Assembly: GCF_016629525.1 (NCBI RefSeq)
Contig: NZ_AP024269.1
Location: 1,302,001 to 1,366,000 of the forward strand
Direction: 5' to 3'
Length of the DNA: 64,000 bases
From: Kaistia sp. 32K
GTDB taxonomy: Bacteria; Pseudomonadota; Alphaproteobacteria; Rhizobiales; Kaistiaceae
This document shows positions 8,404 through 17,599 of this stretch, one piece after another (the stretch's first letter is position 1; every line of letters begins with the position of its first letter). A program made the translations under genes and the position numbers. The notes beneath the pieces are model-generated. The model saw only the letters and a list, made by a program, of their open reading frames with translations. It did not search any database and was not told the origin of the DNA.

Positions 8404-9732
8404 TTGCTTTTGCGACTGAAACTGCAGCGGCCACGCTTCCGGAAGCTGTCCGACCAGCCCCTGCCGCCCTGGCTCTCCCGCGATTTCCTGCGCCAGCGCC
8501 TCGTGTTCTGGGTGGGCGCCGGGACGATCGGCCTGGTCAGCGTCTTCTTCGCCTTCGCCGCCGATCAGGCGCAGACGCTGTTTCAATACATGGCGGGGCA
8601 GGGAATCTGGGTTCCGCTGATCCTCTCGCCGCTCGGCTTCATGCTCTGCGCCTATCTGGCGCGCACGGTGTTCCCGGGCGCCGCCGGCAGCGGCATCCAG
8701 CAGGCGATCGCCGCCTGCGAGACGACCGACATCGCGGCGCGCTCGAAGCTGCTGTCGCTGCGCGTCGCCATCGGCAAGATCTTCCTGACGTTGGTCGGCA
8801 TCGCCTCGGGTGGCTCGATCGGCCGCGAGGGGCCGACGGTGCAGATCGGCGCAGCGATCATGCTGAAGGTCGGCGAGATCGGCGGCGCGGATCGCGCCAA
8901 GGGCCTCATCCTCGCCGGCTCGGCGGCCGGCATCTCCGCCGCCTTCAACGCGCCGCTCGCCGGCATCGTCTTCGCCATCGAGGAAATGAGCCGCTCCTTC
9001 GAGCAGAAGACATCCGGGCTGGTGCTCTCGGCCGTGATCATCGCCGGCCTCGTCTCGCTCGGCCTCGTCGGCAACTACGATTATTTCGGCCAGGTCTCGG
9101 GTTCGGTCAAAGGCGTCGATGGTTGGGTGATGGTCGTTCTCTGCGGTGTGTTCGGCGGCCTGGCCGGCGCCCTGTTCGGCCAGCTGATGCTGCGCTTGAC
9201 CCAGCAGATCCGCGTCTGGACCAGCGTCATGCCGTGGAAGCGGACGCTCGCCGTCGCGGGCGCCTGCGGCCTCGCCGTCGCCCTGATCGGCATCGCGACC
9301 GGCGGCAGCACCTTCGGCACCGGCTACGAACATGCGCGCGCGGCGATCGAGGGCGAGGTGCTGCCCTGGTATTTCGCCCCGGCGAAATTCGCCTCCACGC
9401 TGCTTTCCTCGATTTCCGGTATCCCCGGCGGCATCTTCGCGCCGTCGCTGGCGGTCGGCACCGGCGTCGGCAGCCTGCTCGTGCTGGTGATGGGCGGCAG
9501 CGCCGGCGTCGCGGCGCTGCTCGGTATGGCCGGCTATTTCGCCGGCGTCGTCCAGGCGCCGATCACCGCCTTCGTCATCATCCTGGAAATGACCGGCGAC
9601 AGCGCCGACCTGATCCCGATCATGTGCGCCTCGGTGATCGGCTATGGTGTCTCGAGCCTGCTTGTGCCGCAGTCGCTCTATCACGGCCTCGCCGAATCGC
9701 TGATCCCGCAGCCGAAGCCGACGGTGGGCTGA
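8404..9732 (+). CDS. ClC-type chloride channel / H+-Cl- antiporter
   Basis: 442-residue polytopic membrane protein. The signature segments are present: GAAGSGIQQA (equivalent of GSGIP), SIGREGPTVQIGA with the gating Glu, and GIPGGIFAPSLAVGTG (equivalent of GGIFAP). It lacks C-terminal CBS domains. The gating Glu suggests proton-coupled exchange rather than a simple channel, by analogy with E. coli ClcA. The TTG start is chosen because GGAG lies 7 bases upstream. Probable role: acid-stress charge compensation or chloride homeostasis. Confidence 0.92.
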   Translation: MLLRLKLQRPRFRKLSDQPLPPWLSRDFLRQRLVFWVGAGTIGLVSVFFAFAADQAQTLFQYMAGQGIWVPLILSPLGFMLCAYLARTVFPGAAGSGIQQAIAACETTDIAARSKLLSLRVAIGKIFLTLVGIASGGSIGREGPTVQIGAAIMLKVGEIGGADRAKGLILAGSAAGISAAFNAPLAGIVFAIEEMSRSFEQKTSGLVLSAVIIAGLVSLGLVGNYDYFGQVSGSVKGVDGWVMVVLCGVFGGLAGALFGQLMLRLTQQIRVWTSVMPWKRTLAVAGACGLAVALIGIATGGSTFGTGYEHARAAIEGEVLPWYFAPAKFASTLLSSISGIPGGIFAPSLAVGTGVGSLLVLVMGGSAGVAALLGMAGYFAGVVQAPITAFVIILEMTGDSADLIPIMCASVIGYGVSSLLVPQSLYHGLAESLIPQPKPTVG

Positions 9733-9797
9733 GGGTGACACGGGTGGCCTGATCCGTCATAGGAGGGCATGAACAGGGGCAACCCTTCCTGCCCGGG

Positions 9798-10814
9798 ATG
9801 AGCATGCACGAGATTCTGACGGACTACCCGCTCGACGATTGCAACAGCTTCGGCTTCCGCGCCCGCAGCCGACTGGTGGTTCGGGTGCGGTCCGAGGACG
9901 ATCTAAAGTCGGCGCTCGCCGATCCCGGGCTGGCAAACCTGCCGCGACGGCTCATCGGCGGCGGCAGCAACATCGTGCTCAGTTCCGATTTCGACGGCGT
10001 GACGCTCTTGATGCGGATCGCCGGCCGGCGGCTGGTCGAGGCGCATGCCGATCACTGGATCGTCGAGGCGGCGGCCGGCGAGACCTGGCACGATTTCGTC
10101 CGCTGGACGCTGGAGGAAGGCTATCCGGGGCTCGAAAACCTCGCGCTGATCCCCGGCACGGTCGGCGCGTCGCCGGTGCAGAACATCGGCGCCTACGGCA
10201 TCGAGTTGGCCGACCGCTTCGACAGCCTGCGCGCCTTCGATACGACGAGCGGATCCTTCGTGACCTTCGGGCGGGAGGACTGCGCCTTCGCCTATCGCGA
10301 CAGCGTCTTCAAGCATCGTCCCGGCCGCTATGTCGTCACCAGTGTGCGCTTCCGCCTGCCGCGGCCCTGGCAGCCGGTCCTCACCTATCCCGACATCGCC
10401 GCGACGTTTCGCGACGCGGCGTCGGTCACGCCCGAAGCTGTCTTTGACGAGATCGTCGCGGTGCGGAGCCGCAAGCTGCCCGACCCGGCGCGGATCGGCA
10501 ACGCCGGCAGCTTCTTCCAGAACCCGATCGTCCCGGCGGAACAGCATGGGCGCCTCAAGGCCGACCATCCCGCGCTCGGCGGCTATCCGCAGGCGGACGG
10601 CCGGATGAAGCTCTCGGCCGCCTGGCTGATCGAGCAGAGCGGCTTCAAGGGCACGCGCCTCGGCCATGTCGGCGTCTATGACCGCCACGCGCTGATCCTC
10701 GTCAACCATGGCGGCGGATCGGCGGCGGAGATCGTCGCGCTAGCGACGCGGATCAAGGACGGCGTGAAGGCGAAGTTCGGCGTGCAGCTGGTCGAGGAGC
10801 CGGTGTTTCTCTGA
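9798..10814 (+). CDS. murB: UDP-N-acetylenolpyruvoylglucosamine reductase, type I (E. coli-like)
   Basis: 338-residue FAD enzyme that reduces UDP-GlcNAc-enolpyruvate to UDP-MurNAc in peptidoglycan synthesis. The FAD-binding region shows LIGGGSNIVLSSDF, then GLENLALIPGTVGASPVQNIGAYG. The type I hallmark loop AYRDSVFKHRPG is present, as is the catalytic Ser in GNAGSFFQNP and the C-terminal Glu in VEEPVF. Type I enzymes are typical of gammaproteobacteria; alphaproteobacteria normally encode a shorter type II MurB inside the dcw cluster. Here the gene stands alone beside a ClC gene. The start is MSMHEIL or, two codons later, MHEIL. Confidence 0.93.
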   Translation: MSMHEILTDYPLDDCNSFGFRARSRLVVRVRSEDDLKSALADPGLANLPRRLIGGGSNIVLSSDFDGVTLLMRIAGRRLVEAHADHWIVEAAAGETWHDFVRWTLEEGYPGLENLALIPGTVGASPVQNIGAYGIELADRFDSLRAFDTTSGSFVTFGREDCAFAYRDSVFKHRPGRYVVTSVRFRLPRPWQPVLTYPDIAATFRDAASVTPEAVFDEIVAVRSRKLPDPARIGNAGSFFQNPIVPAEQHGRLKADHPALGGYPQADGRMKLSAAWLIEQSGFKGTRLGHVGVYDRHALILVNHGGGSAAEIVALATRIKDGVKAKFGVQLVEEPVFL

Positions 10815-10875
10815 GGGTTCTTCGGAGGAGGGCCCGCTCTCCGAGGTTTATGCTCCGAGCTTCCCCATGCTCGCC

Positions 10876-10976
10876 GTCATCCTCGCGAAGGCGAGGATCC
10901 ATGCAGCCGAAGCCTCGGGCGTTTCGCGCGTTTGCCAACCCGGCTGAATGGATCCCGGGTCTCCGCCCGGGATGAC
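10876..10976. repeat. Paired palindrome, same family as the 3.4-4.0 kb array
   Basis: Outer ends GTCATCC...GGATGAC enclose two hairpins (GTCATCCTCGCGAAGGCGAG and ATCCCGGGtctccGCCCGGGAT) and an internal spacer containing CAACCCGGCTGAATGGATCC, nearly identical to the copies at 3424, 3678 and 3930. It occupies the murB-pirin gap. Confidence 0.85.
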
Positions 10977-11002
10977 GACGGAGGGTGGCACTGCCTTCCG
11001 CA

Positions 11003-11127
11003 CTTCTCCCTGAGAGAGAGGTCGGACCGCAGGTCCGGGTGAGGGTTTACGCCCTTTCCGGAGAGGTCCCTAAACCCTCACCCGCCGCACTTCGTGCGTC
11101 GACCTCTCCCTCAGGGAGAGGTGAAGG
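11003..11127. repeat. Inverted repeat, family B (CTCTCCCTGAGGGAGAGGT type)
   Basis: Two outward hairpins (TCTCCCtgagaGAGAGGT and CCTCTCCCtcaGGGAGAGG) flank complementary GGTGAGGGTTTA / TAAACCCTCACC segments. Variants recur at 15735, 18228, 21667, 45040 and 48031. Immediately followed by a family C element. Confidence 0.8.
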
Positions 11128-11165
11128 GGAACTGCTCGAAAGACCGTCATGCAGTCCCCGATTTC

Positions 11166-11288
11166 CATCATCCTGAGGTGCCCGAGCGCCGCTCGGGCCT
11201 CGAAGGACGCACGGTCGCGGTGCCGTGGATTGCACAGCCGCTCTGCGTGCTTCGAGACGACCCTTCGGGTCTCCTCAGCATGATGGGG
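11166..11288. repeat. Inverted repeat, family C (CATCATCCTGAGGTGCCCG type)
   Basis: CATCATCCTGAGGTGCCCGA at the left and CTCCTCAGCATGATGG at the right form the outer arms; internal CCTCGAAGGACG and CTTCGAGACG form inner arms. A second copy is at 21888-22040. Together with the two preceding elements it fills the murB-pirin gap, where I see no gene. Confidence 0.8.
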
Positions 11289-11356
11289 GTGGGTGCTCTG
11301 CAAGTCTGCTCAGGAAGAGGTGAAGGGCCAGTGCTCCTCCACCCGCCTCTCGCCCC

Positions 11357-12286
11357 CTACGGCCCGTCCGGCAGCGGGATGAATTCCTTCTCGTCGCCAT
11401 AGACCTTGTGGAAGCGGCCTGCCTTCCAGTCGGCCTTGGCCTGCTCGATGCGGTCCTTCGACGAGGAGACGAAGTTCCACCAGATGTGGCGCGGGCCTTC
11501 CATCGGCGCGCCGCCGACGAGCATCAGCCGGCTCGGCGCCCGCGCGGTGACGAGGATCGGGTCGCCCGGGCGCAGCACCAGCAGCCGCCCGGCCTCGAAC
11601 ACGTCGCCCGCGATCTCGATCTCGCCCTCGAAGATGTAGATGGCGCGCTCTTCGTGCTGGGCGTCGACCGGCAGCTTGCCGCCCGGCTGCAGCACGATGT
11701 CGGCATAGATCGTGTCGGAGAAGGTCTGGACCGGCGAGGTCTCGCCATAGGCGGAGCCGACGATCAGCCGGAGGTCGACGCCGTCGCCGGTGATGACGGG
11801 GAGGTCGCCCCGGCCGTGGTGGTGAAAGACCGGCGCCACTTCTTCCTGGTCCTTCGGCAACGCCACCCAGGTCTGCAGGCCGCCGATGCGGCGGTCGTTC
11901 GCCTTCTGGCGGAATTCCTGGCTGGAGCGCTCGGAATGGGCGATGCCGCTGCCGGCCGTCATCCAGTTGACGTCGCCCGGCCGGATCGCCTGCTCGACGC
12001 CGGTCGAATCGCGGTGGATGATCTCGCCGTCGAACAGGTAGGTGACGGTCGCGAGGCCGATATGGGGATGCGGCCGGACGTCGAGGCCTTCGCCGACCGG
12101 CAGGTCGCCGGGGCCCATCTGGTCCAGGAAGATGAACGGGCCGACCATGCGGCGCTTGACCGTCGGCAGGGCGCGCTTGACGGCGAAGCCGCCCAGATCG
12201 ACGGAACGCGGCACCACGACCAGCTCGATGGCGTCGCTCGACGCGGCGTCGCCGAAAATGGGATCGATATCGGGCAGGCGGCTCAT
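11357..12286 (-). CDS. Pirin family protein
   Basis: 309-residue bicupin. The N-terminal cupin has the pirin metal-site signature [16 protein letters not shown] and the second His/Glu in SGIAHSERS; the C-terminal cupin (about residues 180-290) includes [13 protein letters not shown]. Bacterial pirins are iron-containing proteins, some with quercetin 2,3-dioxygenase activity; the substrate here is not predictable. GGAGAG precedes the ATG at good spacing. The 128 bases upstream to xseB show no gene. Confidence 0.93.
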   Translation of the reverse strand: MSRLPDIDPIFGDAASSDAIELVVVPRSVDLGGFAVKRALPTVKRRMVGPFIFLDQMGPGDLPVGEGLDVRPHPHIGLATVTYLFDGEIIHRDSTGVEQAIRPGDVNWMTAGSGIAHSERSSQEFRQKANDRRIGGLQTWVALPKDQEEVAPVFHHHGRGDLPVITGDGVDLRLIVGSAYGETSPVQTFSDTIYADIVLQPGGKLPVDAQHEERAIYIFEGEIEIAGDVFEAGRLLVLRPGDPILVTARAPSRLMLVGGAPMEGPRHIWWNFVSSSKDRIEQAKADWKAGRFHKVYGDEKEFIPLPDGP

Positions 12287-12414
12287 GGCACTCTCCTCTG
12301 CATCACGGGCAGCACCGATAATGGAGACGCGCAGTATGAACCGAAAGGCTCCGTTCCGGCGACGGATTGTTCAGCGATGACGTCGCCGGAAGGCTTGGTC
12401 GCTCAAAGGCCGGA

Positions 12415-12663
12415 TCAGTCGACGTCGAGCGGCTCGGTGCCGGTCGCCTGGCCTCCGGCGCCGGTGCGGATCTTCTCGACCTTCGCCTCGGCCTGCTTCA
12501 GGAGCGCGTCGCAATGCTTCTTCAGCGCTTCGCCGCGCTCGTAGATCTTGATCGATTCCTCGAGCGGAACGTCGCCGCGCTCGAGATGGCCGACAATCGT
12601 CTCCAACTCGGCCAGGGCCTTTTCGAAGGAAAGGCTCTCAAGAGCGGTCTGGGTGTCGGACAT
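12415..12663 (-). CDS. xseB: Exodeoxyribonuclease VII small subunit
   Basis: 82-residue helical subunit of the ssDNA-degrading exonuclease VII, which binds XseA. Signature [27 protein letters not shown] followed by a [27 protein letters not shown] coiled-coil is unmistakable (quoted in parts). The start MSDTQTAL is chosen for a GGAGA ribosome site; a longer in-frame N-terminus is unlike the family. xseA is not in the window. It follows the histone-deacetylase-like gene by 89 bases on the same strand. Confidence 0.92.
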   Translation of the reverse strand: MSDTQTALESLSFEKALAELETIVGHLERGDVPLEESIKIYERGEALKKHCDALLKQAEAKVEKIRTGAGGQATGTEPLDVD

Positions 12664-12752
12664 GAAACGGTCTCCGGATTGTGCGGCGAACCTTTTCGGC
12701 CATCGGGCGGCGCGATGCAAGCCGTTCCGGCCGGCGCGACCCGGATGCCCGG

Positions 12753-13682
12753 TCAGCCGGCCTGCATCAGCCGTTCGACATGCACGGCCGTCGAGGCCGC
12801 CAGCGCCTTCAGGTCGTAGCCGCCTTCAAGAATGCTGACGATCCGGCCATGCGCATGGCGCGCCGCGCTCTCCATCAGCCGGTCGGTCGCCCAGGCGAAG
12901 TCCTCTTCGTCGAGGTTCAGCTCGCCGAGCGGATCGCGGTGGTGCGCGTCGAAGCCGGCCGAAATGATGACGAGTTCCGGCCGGAAGGCATCAAGCGCCG
13001 GCAGGATGCGGCTTTCGAAGACGTGGCGGAATTCGGCGCTGCCGGCGCCGGGCGGCAGCGGCGCATTGACGATGTTGCCGGCGCCGGTCTCGCTCGCCGC
13101 ACCCGTGCCGGGATAGAGCGGCATCTGGTGCGTCGAGGCGTAGAGCACGCTGGGATCGTCCCAGAAGATCGCCTGCGTGCCGTTGCCGTGATGCACGTCC
13201 CAGTCGACGATGGCGACGCGCTCGATGCCGTGGCCGCGCTGGGCGTGGCGGGCGGCGATCGCCGCCTGGTTGAAGAAGCAGAAGCCCATGGCGCGATCGG
13301 GCTCGGCATGGTGGCCGGGCGGGCGCATGGCGCAGAAGGCATTCTTCGCGTCGCCGTCCATCACCGCGTCGACGGCCTGGCAGGCGCCGCCGACCGCGAC
13401 CAGCGCCGCTTCCAGCGTCTTCGGCGACATCGTCGTGTCGGCATCGATCCGGATCATGGTTTCGGACGGGCTGTAGTGGCGCATCGCCTCGAGATGCGAG
13501 CGCGGATGGCAGAGCAGGATCATCTCGACATCCGCCATCCGCGCCTCCTGGCGCAGCAGCGTCGCGAAGCGCTCGTCCTCCAGCGCCGCCTCGACGGCCT
13601 GGATGCGTTCGGGGCGCTCCGGATGCCCGAAGGGCACGAGATGCCTGGCGAAGATCGGATGGTGGATCAGAAGCGTCGCCAT
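12753..13682 (-). CDS. Histone deacetylase-like (acetylpolyamine amidohydrolase/AcuC class) hydrolase
   Basis: 309-residue zinc-dependent amidohydrolase of the arginase-deacetylase fold. Visible: [12 protein letters not shown] opening, catalytic His pair in [16 protein letters not shown], zinc ligands in [12 protein letters not shown] (Asp, His) and the distal Asp in [13 protein letters not shown], and EGGYDL near the end. Bacterial members remove acetyl groups from acetylpolyamines, acetyl-CoA synthetase or other small amines; the substrate is not deducible. It follows the crotonase gene by 73 bases and precedes xseB, a common arrangement in alphaproteobacteria. Confidence 0.93.
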   Translation of the reverse strand: MATLLIHHPIFARHLVPFGHPERPERIQAVEAALEDERFATLLRQEARMADVEMILLCHPRSHLEAMRHYSPSETMIRIDADTTMSPKTLEAALVAVGGACQAVDAVMDGDAKNAFCAMRPPGHHAEPDRAMGFCFFNQAAIAARHAQRGHGIERVAIVDWDVHHGNGTQAIFWDDPSVLYASTHQMPLYPGTGAASETGAGNIVNAPLPPGAGSAEFRHVFESRILPALDAFRPELVIISAGFDAHHRDPLGELNLDEEDFAWATDRLMESAARHAHGRIVSILEGGYDLKALAASTAVHVERLMQAG

Positions 13683-13755
13683 GATGGTTCCTGGTCGTCG
13701 GTGGATCCGCCAGCCGGATCCCCGCAGCCCGCATCGTCGGCGGCGCGTACCGCCG

Positions 13756-14505
13756 TCAGTGCGTCTTGCGCATGTAGGCGACCAGTGTGTCCCGCGCGAG
13801 GGGGGAGCGCAGCCGGTCCGAAATATGAACAATCTCCTGGTCGATCCTGGCCAGCACGTCGCGCCGGTCGCCGCGCAGCAGCCGGCGGGTCAGCTCGGCC
13901 GTTTCCAGCGAGCGGCCGATCAGGCTCTTCGCGATGGCGAAAGCGGTCTTTTCGACGTCGGCGGCGGAAACGACGCGGTTGACGAGGCCGGCCTGATAGG
14001 CCCGATCGGCGTCGAAGCGCTCGCCGAGCACGAGGAATTCGAAGGCGCGCTGCGGCCCCATGACGCGCGGCGCCAGCAGCGTCGCCGCGCCGCCCGGAAT
14101 GATGCCGATCTCGACGCAATTTGATTCGAACGCCGACCACTCGCTGGCGATGACATAGTCGCAATGCAGGAGGATGTGGGCGCCGAGGCCGAGAGCGAGG
14201 CCGTCGACGGCGGCGATCATCGGCTTCTCGATCGTCGCGATCGTCTTCAGGAAGCGGATGACGGTTTCATCGAGCCGGCCCGCATCGGCGAAGTTGAGCA
14301 TTTCGCGCAGGTCGCTGCCGACCGAGAAGACGCCGGAGGTGCCGAGCAGCACGAACACCTTGGTGCGGCCGTCGCGCTCGCCCCGGACGAGGGCATCCGA
14401 GATGGCCGCCATCATGTCGACCGTCAGCGCATTCTGAGTCTCCGGCCGGTCGATCCGAATGACGGTGATCCCGCCCTTCGTCTCGATGGCAATCGGTAAA
14501 CTCAT
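13756..14505 (-). CDS. Enoyl-CoA hydratase/isomerase (crotonase) family protein
   Basis: 249-residue crotonase-fold enzyme acting on acyl-CoA thioesters. The oxyanion-hole segments are present (SVGSDLREML; IAAVDGLALGLGAHILLHCDYVIA in outline), as is the acidic region CVEIGIIPGGAATLL; PGGAATLLAPRVMG is typical. The start MSLPIAI is preferred because AAGGA lies just upstream; an ATG four codons earlier (14517) has none. Its exact reaction cannot be assigned. It heads the same-strand run crotonase-HDAC-xseB. Confidence 0.88.
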   Translation of the reverse strand: MSLPIAIETKGGITVIRIDRPETQNALTVDMMAAISDALVRGERDGRTKVFVLLGTSGVFSVGSDLREMLNFADAGRLDETVIRFLKTIATIEKPMIAAVDGLALGLGAHILLHCDYVIASEWSAFESNCVEIGIIPGGAATLLAPRVMGPQRAFEFLVLGERFDADRAYQAGLVNRVVSAADVEKTAFAIAKSLIGRSLETAELTRRLLRGDRRDVLARIDQEIVHISDRLRSPLARDTLVAYMRKTH

Positions 14506-14716
14506 GCTGTCCTTCATGCGCTGTCAGCCCCCTGCAGTCCGGCATGGAGAATTGGACTGCGCCCGCCATGAAGTAAAGTGTCCGAACGAATTTGATTGCA
14601 TTTTCCGAGTGTCTCGGTTGTGCCCGAAAAACTACTCGCGCTATGCGTGGGTTGACTGGATGGGCGCGCCGGTCCTTTTGGCGTATTCCGCCGCAGATGG
14701 TTTTCGGGAGATCGGC

Positions 14717-15703
14717 TTGGCCGCGCACAGACCCTCCAACATTCGTCCCGCCGACGACGCCGGCGCGCTCAGCGAGGCCGTGGCGGCGCTGGAGGCCGGC
14801 CAGCTCGTCGCGATGCCGACCGAGACGGTCTACGGTCTCGCCGCCGACGCCACCAATGGCGAGGCGGTGGCGCGGATCTACGCGGCCAAGGGACGGCCGA
14901 GCTTCAACCCGCTCATCGCCCATGTCGCCGATCTCGAGGCGGCCGAGCGGCTGGTGGTGTTCGACCCCGTGTCGCGGCGCCTGGCCGAGGCGTTCTGGCC
15001 GGGTCCGCTGACGCTCGTGCTGCCGAAGCGCGCCGATGCCGGCGTCTCGGATCTCGCGACGGCAGGGCTCGACACGCTGGCGGTGCGCATGCCGTCGCAT
15101 CCGGCGGCGCATGCGCTGTTGAAGGCCTTCGGCCGGCCGCTCGCGGCGCCGAGCGCCAACCGCTCCGGCCATGTCAGTGCCACGACGGCGGGCCATGTCG
15201 TCGCCGATCTCGGCGCCAGGGTGGCGATCGTGCTCGACGCCGGGCCGAGCGATGTCGGGGTGGAATCGACCATCCTCGCCGCGACGCCGACCGGGCTGGC
15301 GCTGCTCAGGGCTGGCGGCCTGCCGCGCGAAAAAATCGAGGCGGTCGCCGGCATGCCGGTCGAGAAGGTGGAGCTCTCCGATCCCGACGCACCGACGGCG
15401 CCGGGACAGCTCGCCTCGCATTATGCGCCGGGCGCGATGGTGCGCCTCGACGCGGCCGAGGTGCTGCCGGGCGAGGCGCTGATCGCCTTCGGGCCGACGC
15501 TGCCCCGGCATGCCGAGCTGGCGTCAGCCGTCATCAATCTGAGCCCGCGCGGCGACCTGATCGAGGCGGCGGCGCGTCTCTTCTCGGCCCTGCGCGAGCT
15601 CGACGGCAGGGCCGAGACGATCGCCGTGGCGCCGATCCCGATGAAAGGGCTCGGCGAGGCGATCGTCGACCGCCTCCGCCGCGCCGCGGCGCCCCGGCCT
15701 TAA
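14717..15703 (+). CDS. sua5: L-threonylcarbamoyladenylate synthase (Sua5/YrdC)
   Basis: 328-residue enzyme making threonylcarbamoyl-AMP from threonine, bicarbonate and ATP for the t6A37 tRNA modification. The YrdC domain shows the ATP-binding MPTETVYGLAADA, KGRPSFNPLIAHV, FWPGPLTLVLPKR, and AAPSANRSGHVSATTA; a C-terminal Sua5 domain begins after the SPGQLASHYAP-like linker PTAPGQLASHYAPGA. The TTG start is chosen since GGGAG sits 6 bases upstream; an in-frame ATG at 14660 lacks a ribosome site. It is divergent from the crotonase gene; the ~210-base gap is relatively AT-rich and should contain both promoters. Confidence 0.92.
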   Translation: MAAHRPSNIRPADDAGALSEAVAALEAGQLVAMPTETVYGLAADATNGEAVARIYAAKGRPSFNPLIAHVADLEAAERLVVFDPVSRRLAEAFWPGPLTLVLPKRADAGVSDLATAGLDTLAVRMPSHPAAHALLKAFGRPLAAPSANRSGHVSATTAGHVVADLGARVAIVLDAGPSDVGVESTILAATPTGLALLRAGGLPREKIEAVAGMPVEKVELSDPDAPTAPGQLASHYAPGAMVRLDAAEVLPGEALIAFGPTLPRHAELASAVINLSPRGDLIEAAARLFSALRELDGRAETIAVAPIPMKGLGEAIVDRLRRAAAPRP

Positions 15704-15734
15704 ATCGTCTGGTCTGCAAGTAGGCAAGCAAGCA

Positions 15735-15866
15735 GGCCCTCACCCAACCCTCTCCCACGAGCGGGAGAGGGGGATCGTCTGCGCGCGCGATAGCGGCCTA
15801 CAAATCGAGGAAGGGCGCCGGCCAAAAGCCCTCTCCCGCTGGCGGGAGAGGGTTGGGTGAGGGGCT
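15735..15866. repeat. Large inverted repeat, family B
   Basis: CCCTCACCCAACCCTCTCCC at the left is matched by GGGAGAGGGTTGGGTGAGGG at the right, each arm also carrying its own hairpin (CCCTCTCCC/GGGAGAGGG). The interior (~70 bases) has no gene. It lies between convergent sua5 and the dnaJ-like gene, so it could terminate both. Confidence 0.85.
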
Positions 15867-15900
15867 TTCTTCTGCCCGCGTCAGTCGTGAGACCCTAGCT

Positions 15901-16899
15901 TCAGCCTTCGAACTCGGGGCCGCGCGCCGAATAGAACTTCTGGTCGCGCCAGCGCAGCATCAGCGCCTCGAATTCCGGTTCGATCGTCTCGGGCAGGACG
16001 ATCTTCAGCGAGACCAGCAGGTCGCCATGGCCGCCGACCGAGGTCGGCAGGCCCTTGCCCTTCAGGCGCATGACGCGGCCGCCGTCGGAACGGGCGGGGA
16101 TAGTCATCGTGCCGGAGCCGGTCAATGTCGGCACCCGGACCCGGGCGCCGAGAACCGCCTCGTCGAGCGTGACGGGCAGGTCGAGGCGAAGCGCGTCGCC
16201 ATCGACCTTGAACAGCGGATGCGGCACGAACTCGACCGTGACGAGCGCGTCGCCCGAGGGACCGCCGGTGGGGCTCGCCCAGCCCTGGCCGCGCAGCCGG
16301 ATCACCCGGCCGGGCCGTGTGCCGGCGGGAATCGAGATCTCAAGCGTACGGCCGGTCGGCAGTTCGACGCGGACCTTCTCCTCGCGGACGATCTGCTCGA
16401 GCGTCACCGCGACGGCCGCCGAGACGTCCTCGCCGCGGCCGCGCGGCTGGGCCGAGGCCCTGGAACCGCCCGAAGCGCTGCTGAAGCCGCCCGTCTGGCC
16501 GCCAAAACCGCTGAAGCCGCCGCCCTGGCTGCCGCCAAAGCCGAACAGGTCGTTCAGGATGTCGTCGGCGCCGCCATTGCCGCCGCCGCTTGACGACCAG
16601 CGGAAGCTGCGGGCGCCGGAGCTGGAGGCGGAACTCGGATCGAAACCGGAAAAGCCTTCGAAGCCCTGGAACTTGGGCTTGCCTTCGGCGTCGATTTCAC
16701 CGCGGTCGAACTGGCCGCGCTTCTCGTCGTCGCCCAGAATCTCGTAGGCCGAATTGATCTCGGAGAACTTCTCCTGAGCCTTCGGGTCATCCTGATTCTG
16801 GTCGGGATGATGTTTTTTGGCGAGACGGCGGAACGCCTTCTTCACCTCGGCCGCGGTCGCCTTCTTCTCGACGCCGAGCACCTGATATGGATCACGCAT
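15901..16899 (-). CDS. DnaJ-class co-chaperone without zinc finger (CbpA-like)
   Basis: 332-residue type II J-protein. An N-terminal J domain (residues ~1-70) has the HPD motif in KKHHPDQNQ; then a long Gly/Phe/Ser-rich linker (about 75-150, with GFGGSQGGGFSGFGGQ), and DnaJ C-terminal beta domains CTD I/II with PAGTRPGRVIRLRGQG. There is no CxxCxGxG zinc domain. It would stimulate DnaK ATPase. The RT0821-type lipoprotein and pdxH follow next to it, a layout seen in other Hyphomicrobiales. Confidence 0.92.
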   Translation of the reverse strand: MRDPYQVLGVEKKATAAEVKKAFRRLAKKHHPDQNQDDPKAQEKFSEINSAYEILGDDEKRGQFDRGEIDAEGKPKFQGFEGFSGFDPSSASSSGARSFRWSSSGGGNGGADDILNDLFGFGGSQGGGFSGFGGQTGGFSSASGGSRASAQPRGRGEDVSAAVAVTLEQIVREEKVRVELPTGRTLEISIPAGTRPGRVIRLRGQGWASPTGGPSGDALVTVEFVPHPLFKVDGDALRLDLPVTLDEAVLGARVRVPTLTGSGTMTIPARSDGGRVMRLKGKGLPTSVGGHGDLLVSLKIVLPETIEPEFEALMLRWRDQKFYSARGPEFEG

Positions 16900-17011
16900 G
16901 GGAAACCCCCTCTAAGGGCAGGATTCATCCCGGCCCGCCATGCGGCACCGGAACTCTCCATAACATAGGGAGGCTAGGAATTGATTCCAATCGCCTCGAA
17001 TCGCTGGAAGA

Positions 17012-17470
17012 TTAGAGAAGTGCGCTGTCTTCGGGAACGACTTCGAAGAGCTGCCACATGCCGTCCGTCGCGCGGCAGGCGTCGCCCTTGTAGCGGCGGA
17101 TGCCGCGCACGTCGCTGACCGTCAGCGAGAAGGCGCGGCAATTGCGGCCGTCCGGCTCGGTCCTGGCGACGCGAACCGGCGACAACGTGCCGTTCGAGCC
17201 GGTGTCCGGATTGGTCCAGTCGATGACGTCGCCATTGGTCGAACCCGGCATGAAGGTCGAGGCCGTCAGGCGGATATGCTCCCAGTCGGACGGCGCCACC
17301 GCTTCGACGACCGAGCGCGTGGGCTTCGCCGGCGTCGCGGGCCTGGCCGGCGCGATCGAGGCGGTGGTCATCGTGTCGAGATCCGATTCGGGTCCGCCGG
17401 GCACGAGGCCGCAGCCGGCGAGGCCGCAGCAACCGGCGATCAGCAGGAGCGGTCGGAGGCCGCCGATCAT
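17012..17470 (-). CDS. Lipoprotein with RT0821/Lpp0805-like surface antigen domain
   Basis: 152-residue predicted outer-membrane or periplasmic lipoprotein. The signal peptide ends at a lipobox LAGC (Cys about residue 20), followed by a Pro/Thr-rich linker and a ~100-residue beta domain with WTNPDTGSNGTLSP and CRAFSLTVSDVRGIRRYKG, which match the 17-kDa/RT0821 domain C-terminus. The ATG at 17470 is preferred: AGGGGA is well spaced from it, and two codons upstream another ATG is too close. Function unknown. Divergent from pdxH. Confidence 0.8.
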   Translation of the reverse strand: MIGGLRPLLLIAGCCGLAGCGLVPGGPESDLDTMTTASIAPARPATPAKPTRSVVEAVAPSDWEHIRLTASTFMPGSTNGDVIDWTNPDTGSNGTLSPVRVARTEPDGRNCRAFSLTVSDVRGIRRYKGDACRATDGMWQLFEVVPEDSALL

Positions 17471-17599
17471 CCGCATTCCCCTGCGATCCCGTCTTGTCTG
17501 GTCATATGCCGTCCGGTCGATATATGTCTGTCCCGTAGCAGCACGAATGACCCCCAGCGGACGCTCTGCGGATCGCAGCATCGGAAAAGATGATTAAGG

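Noticed and set aside
7906..9741. 611-codon open frame on the - strand
   Set aside because: Antisense to the Dabb and ClC genes, which have clear family motifs.
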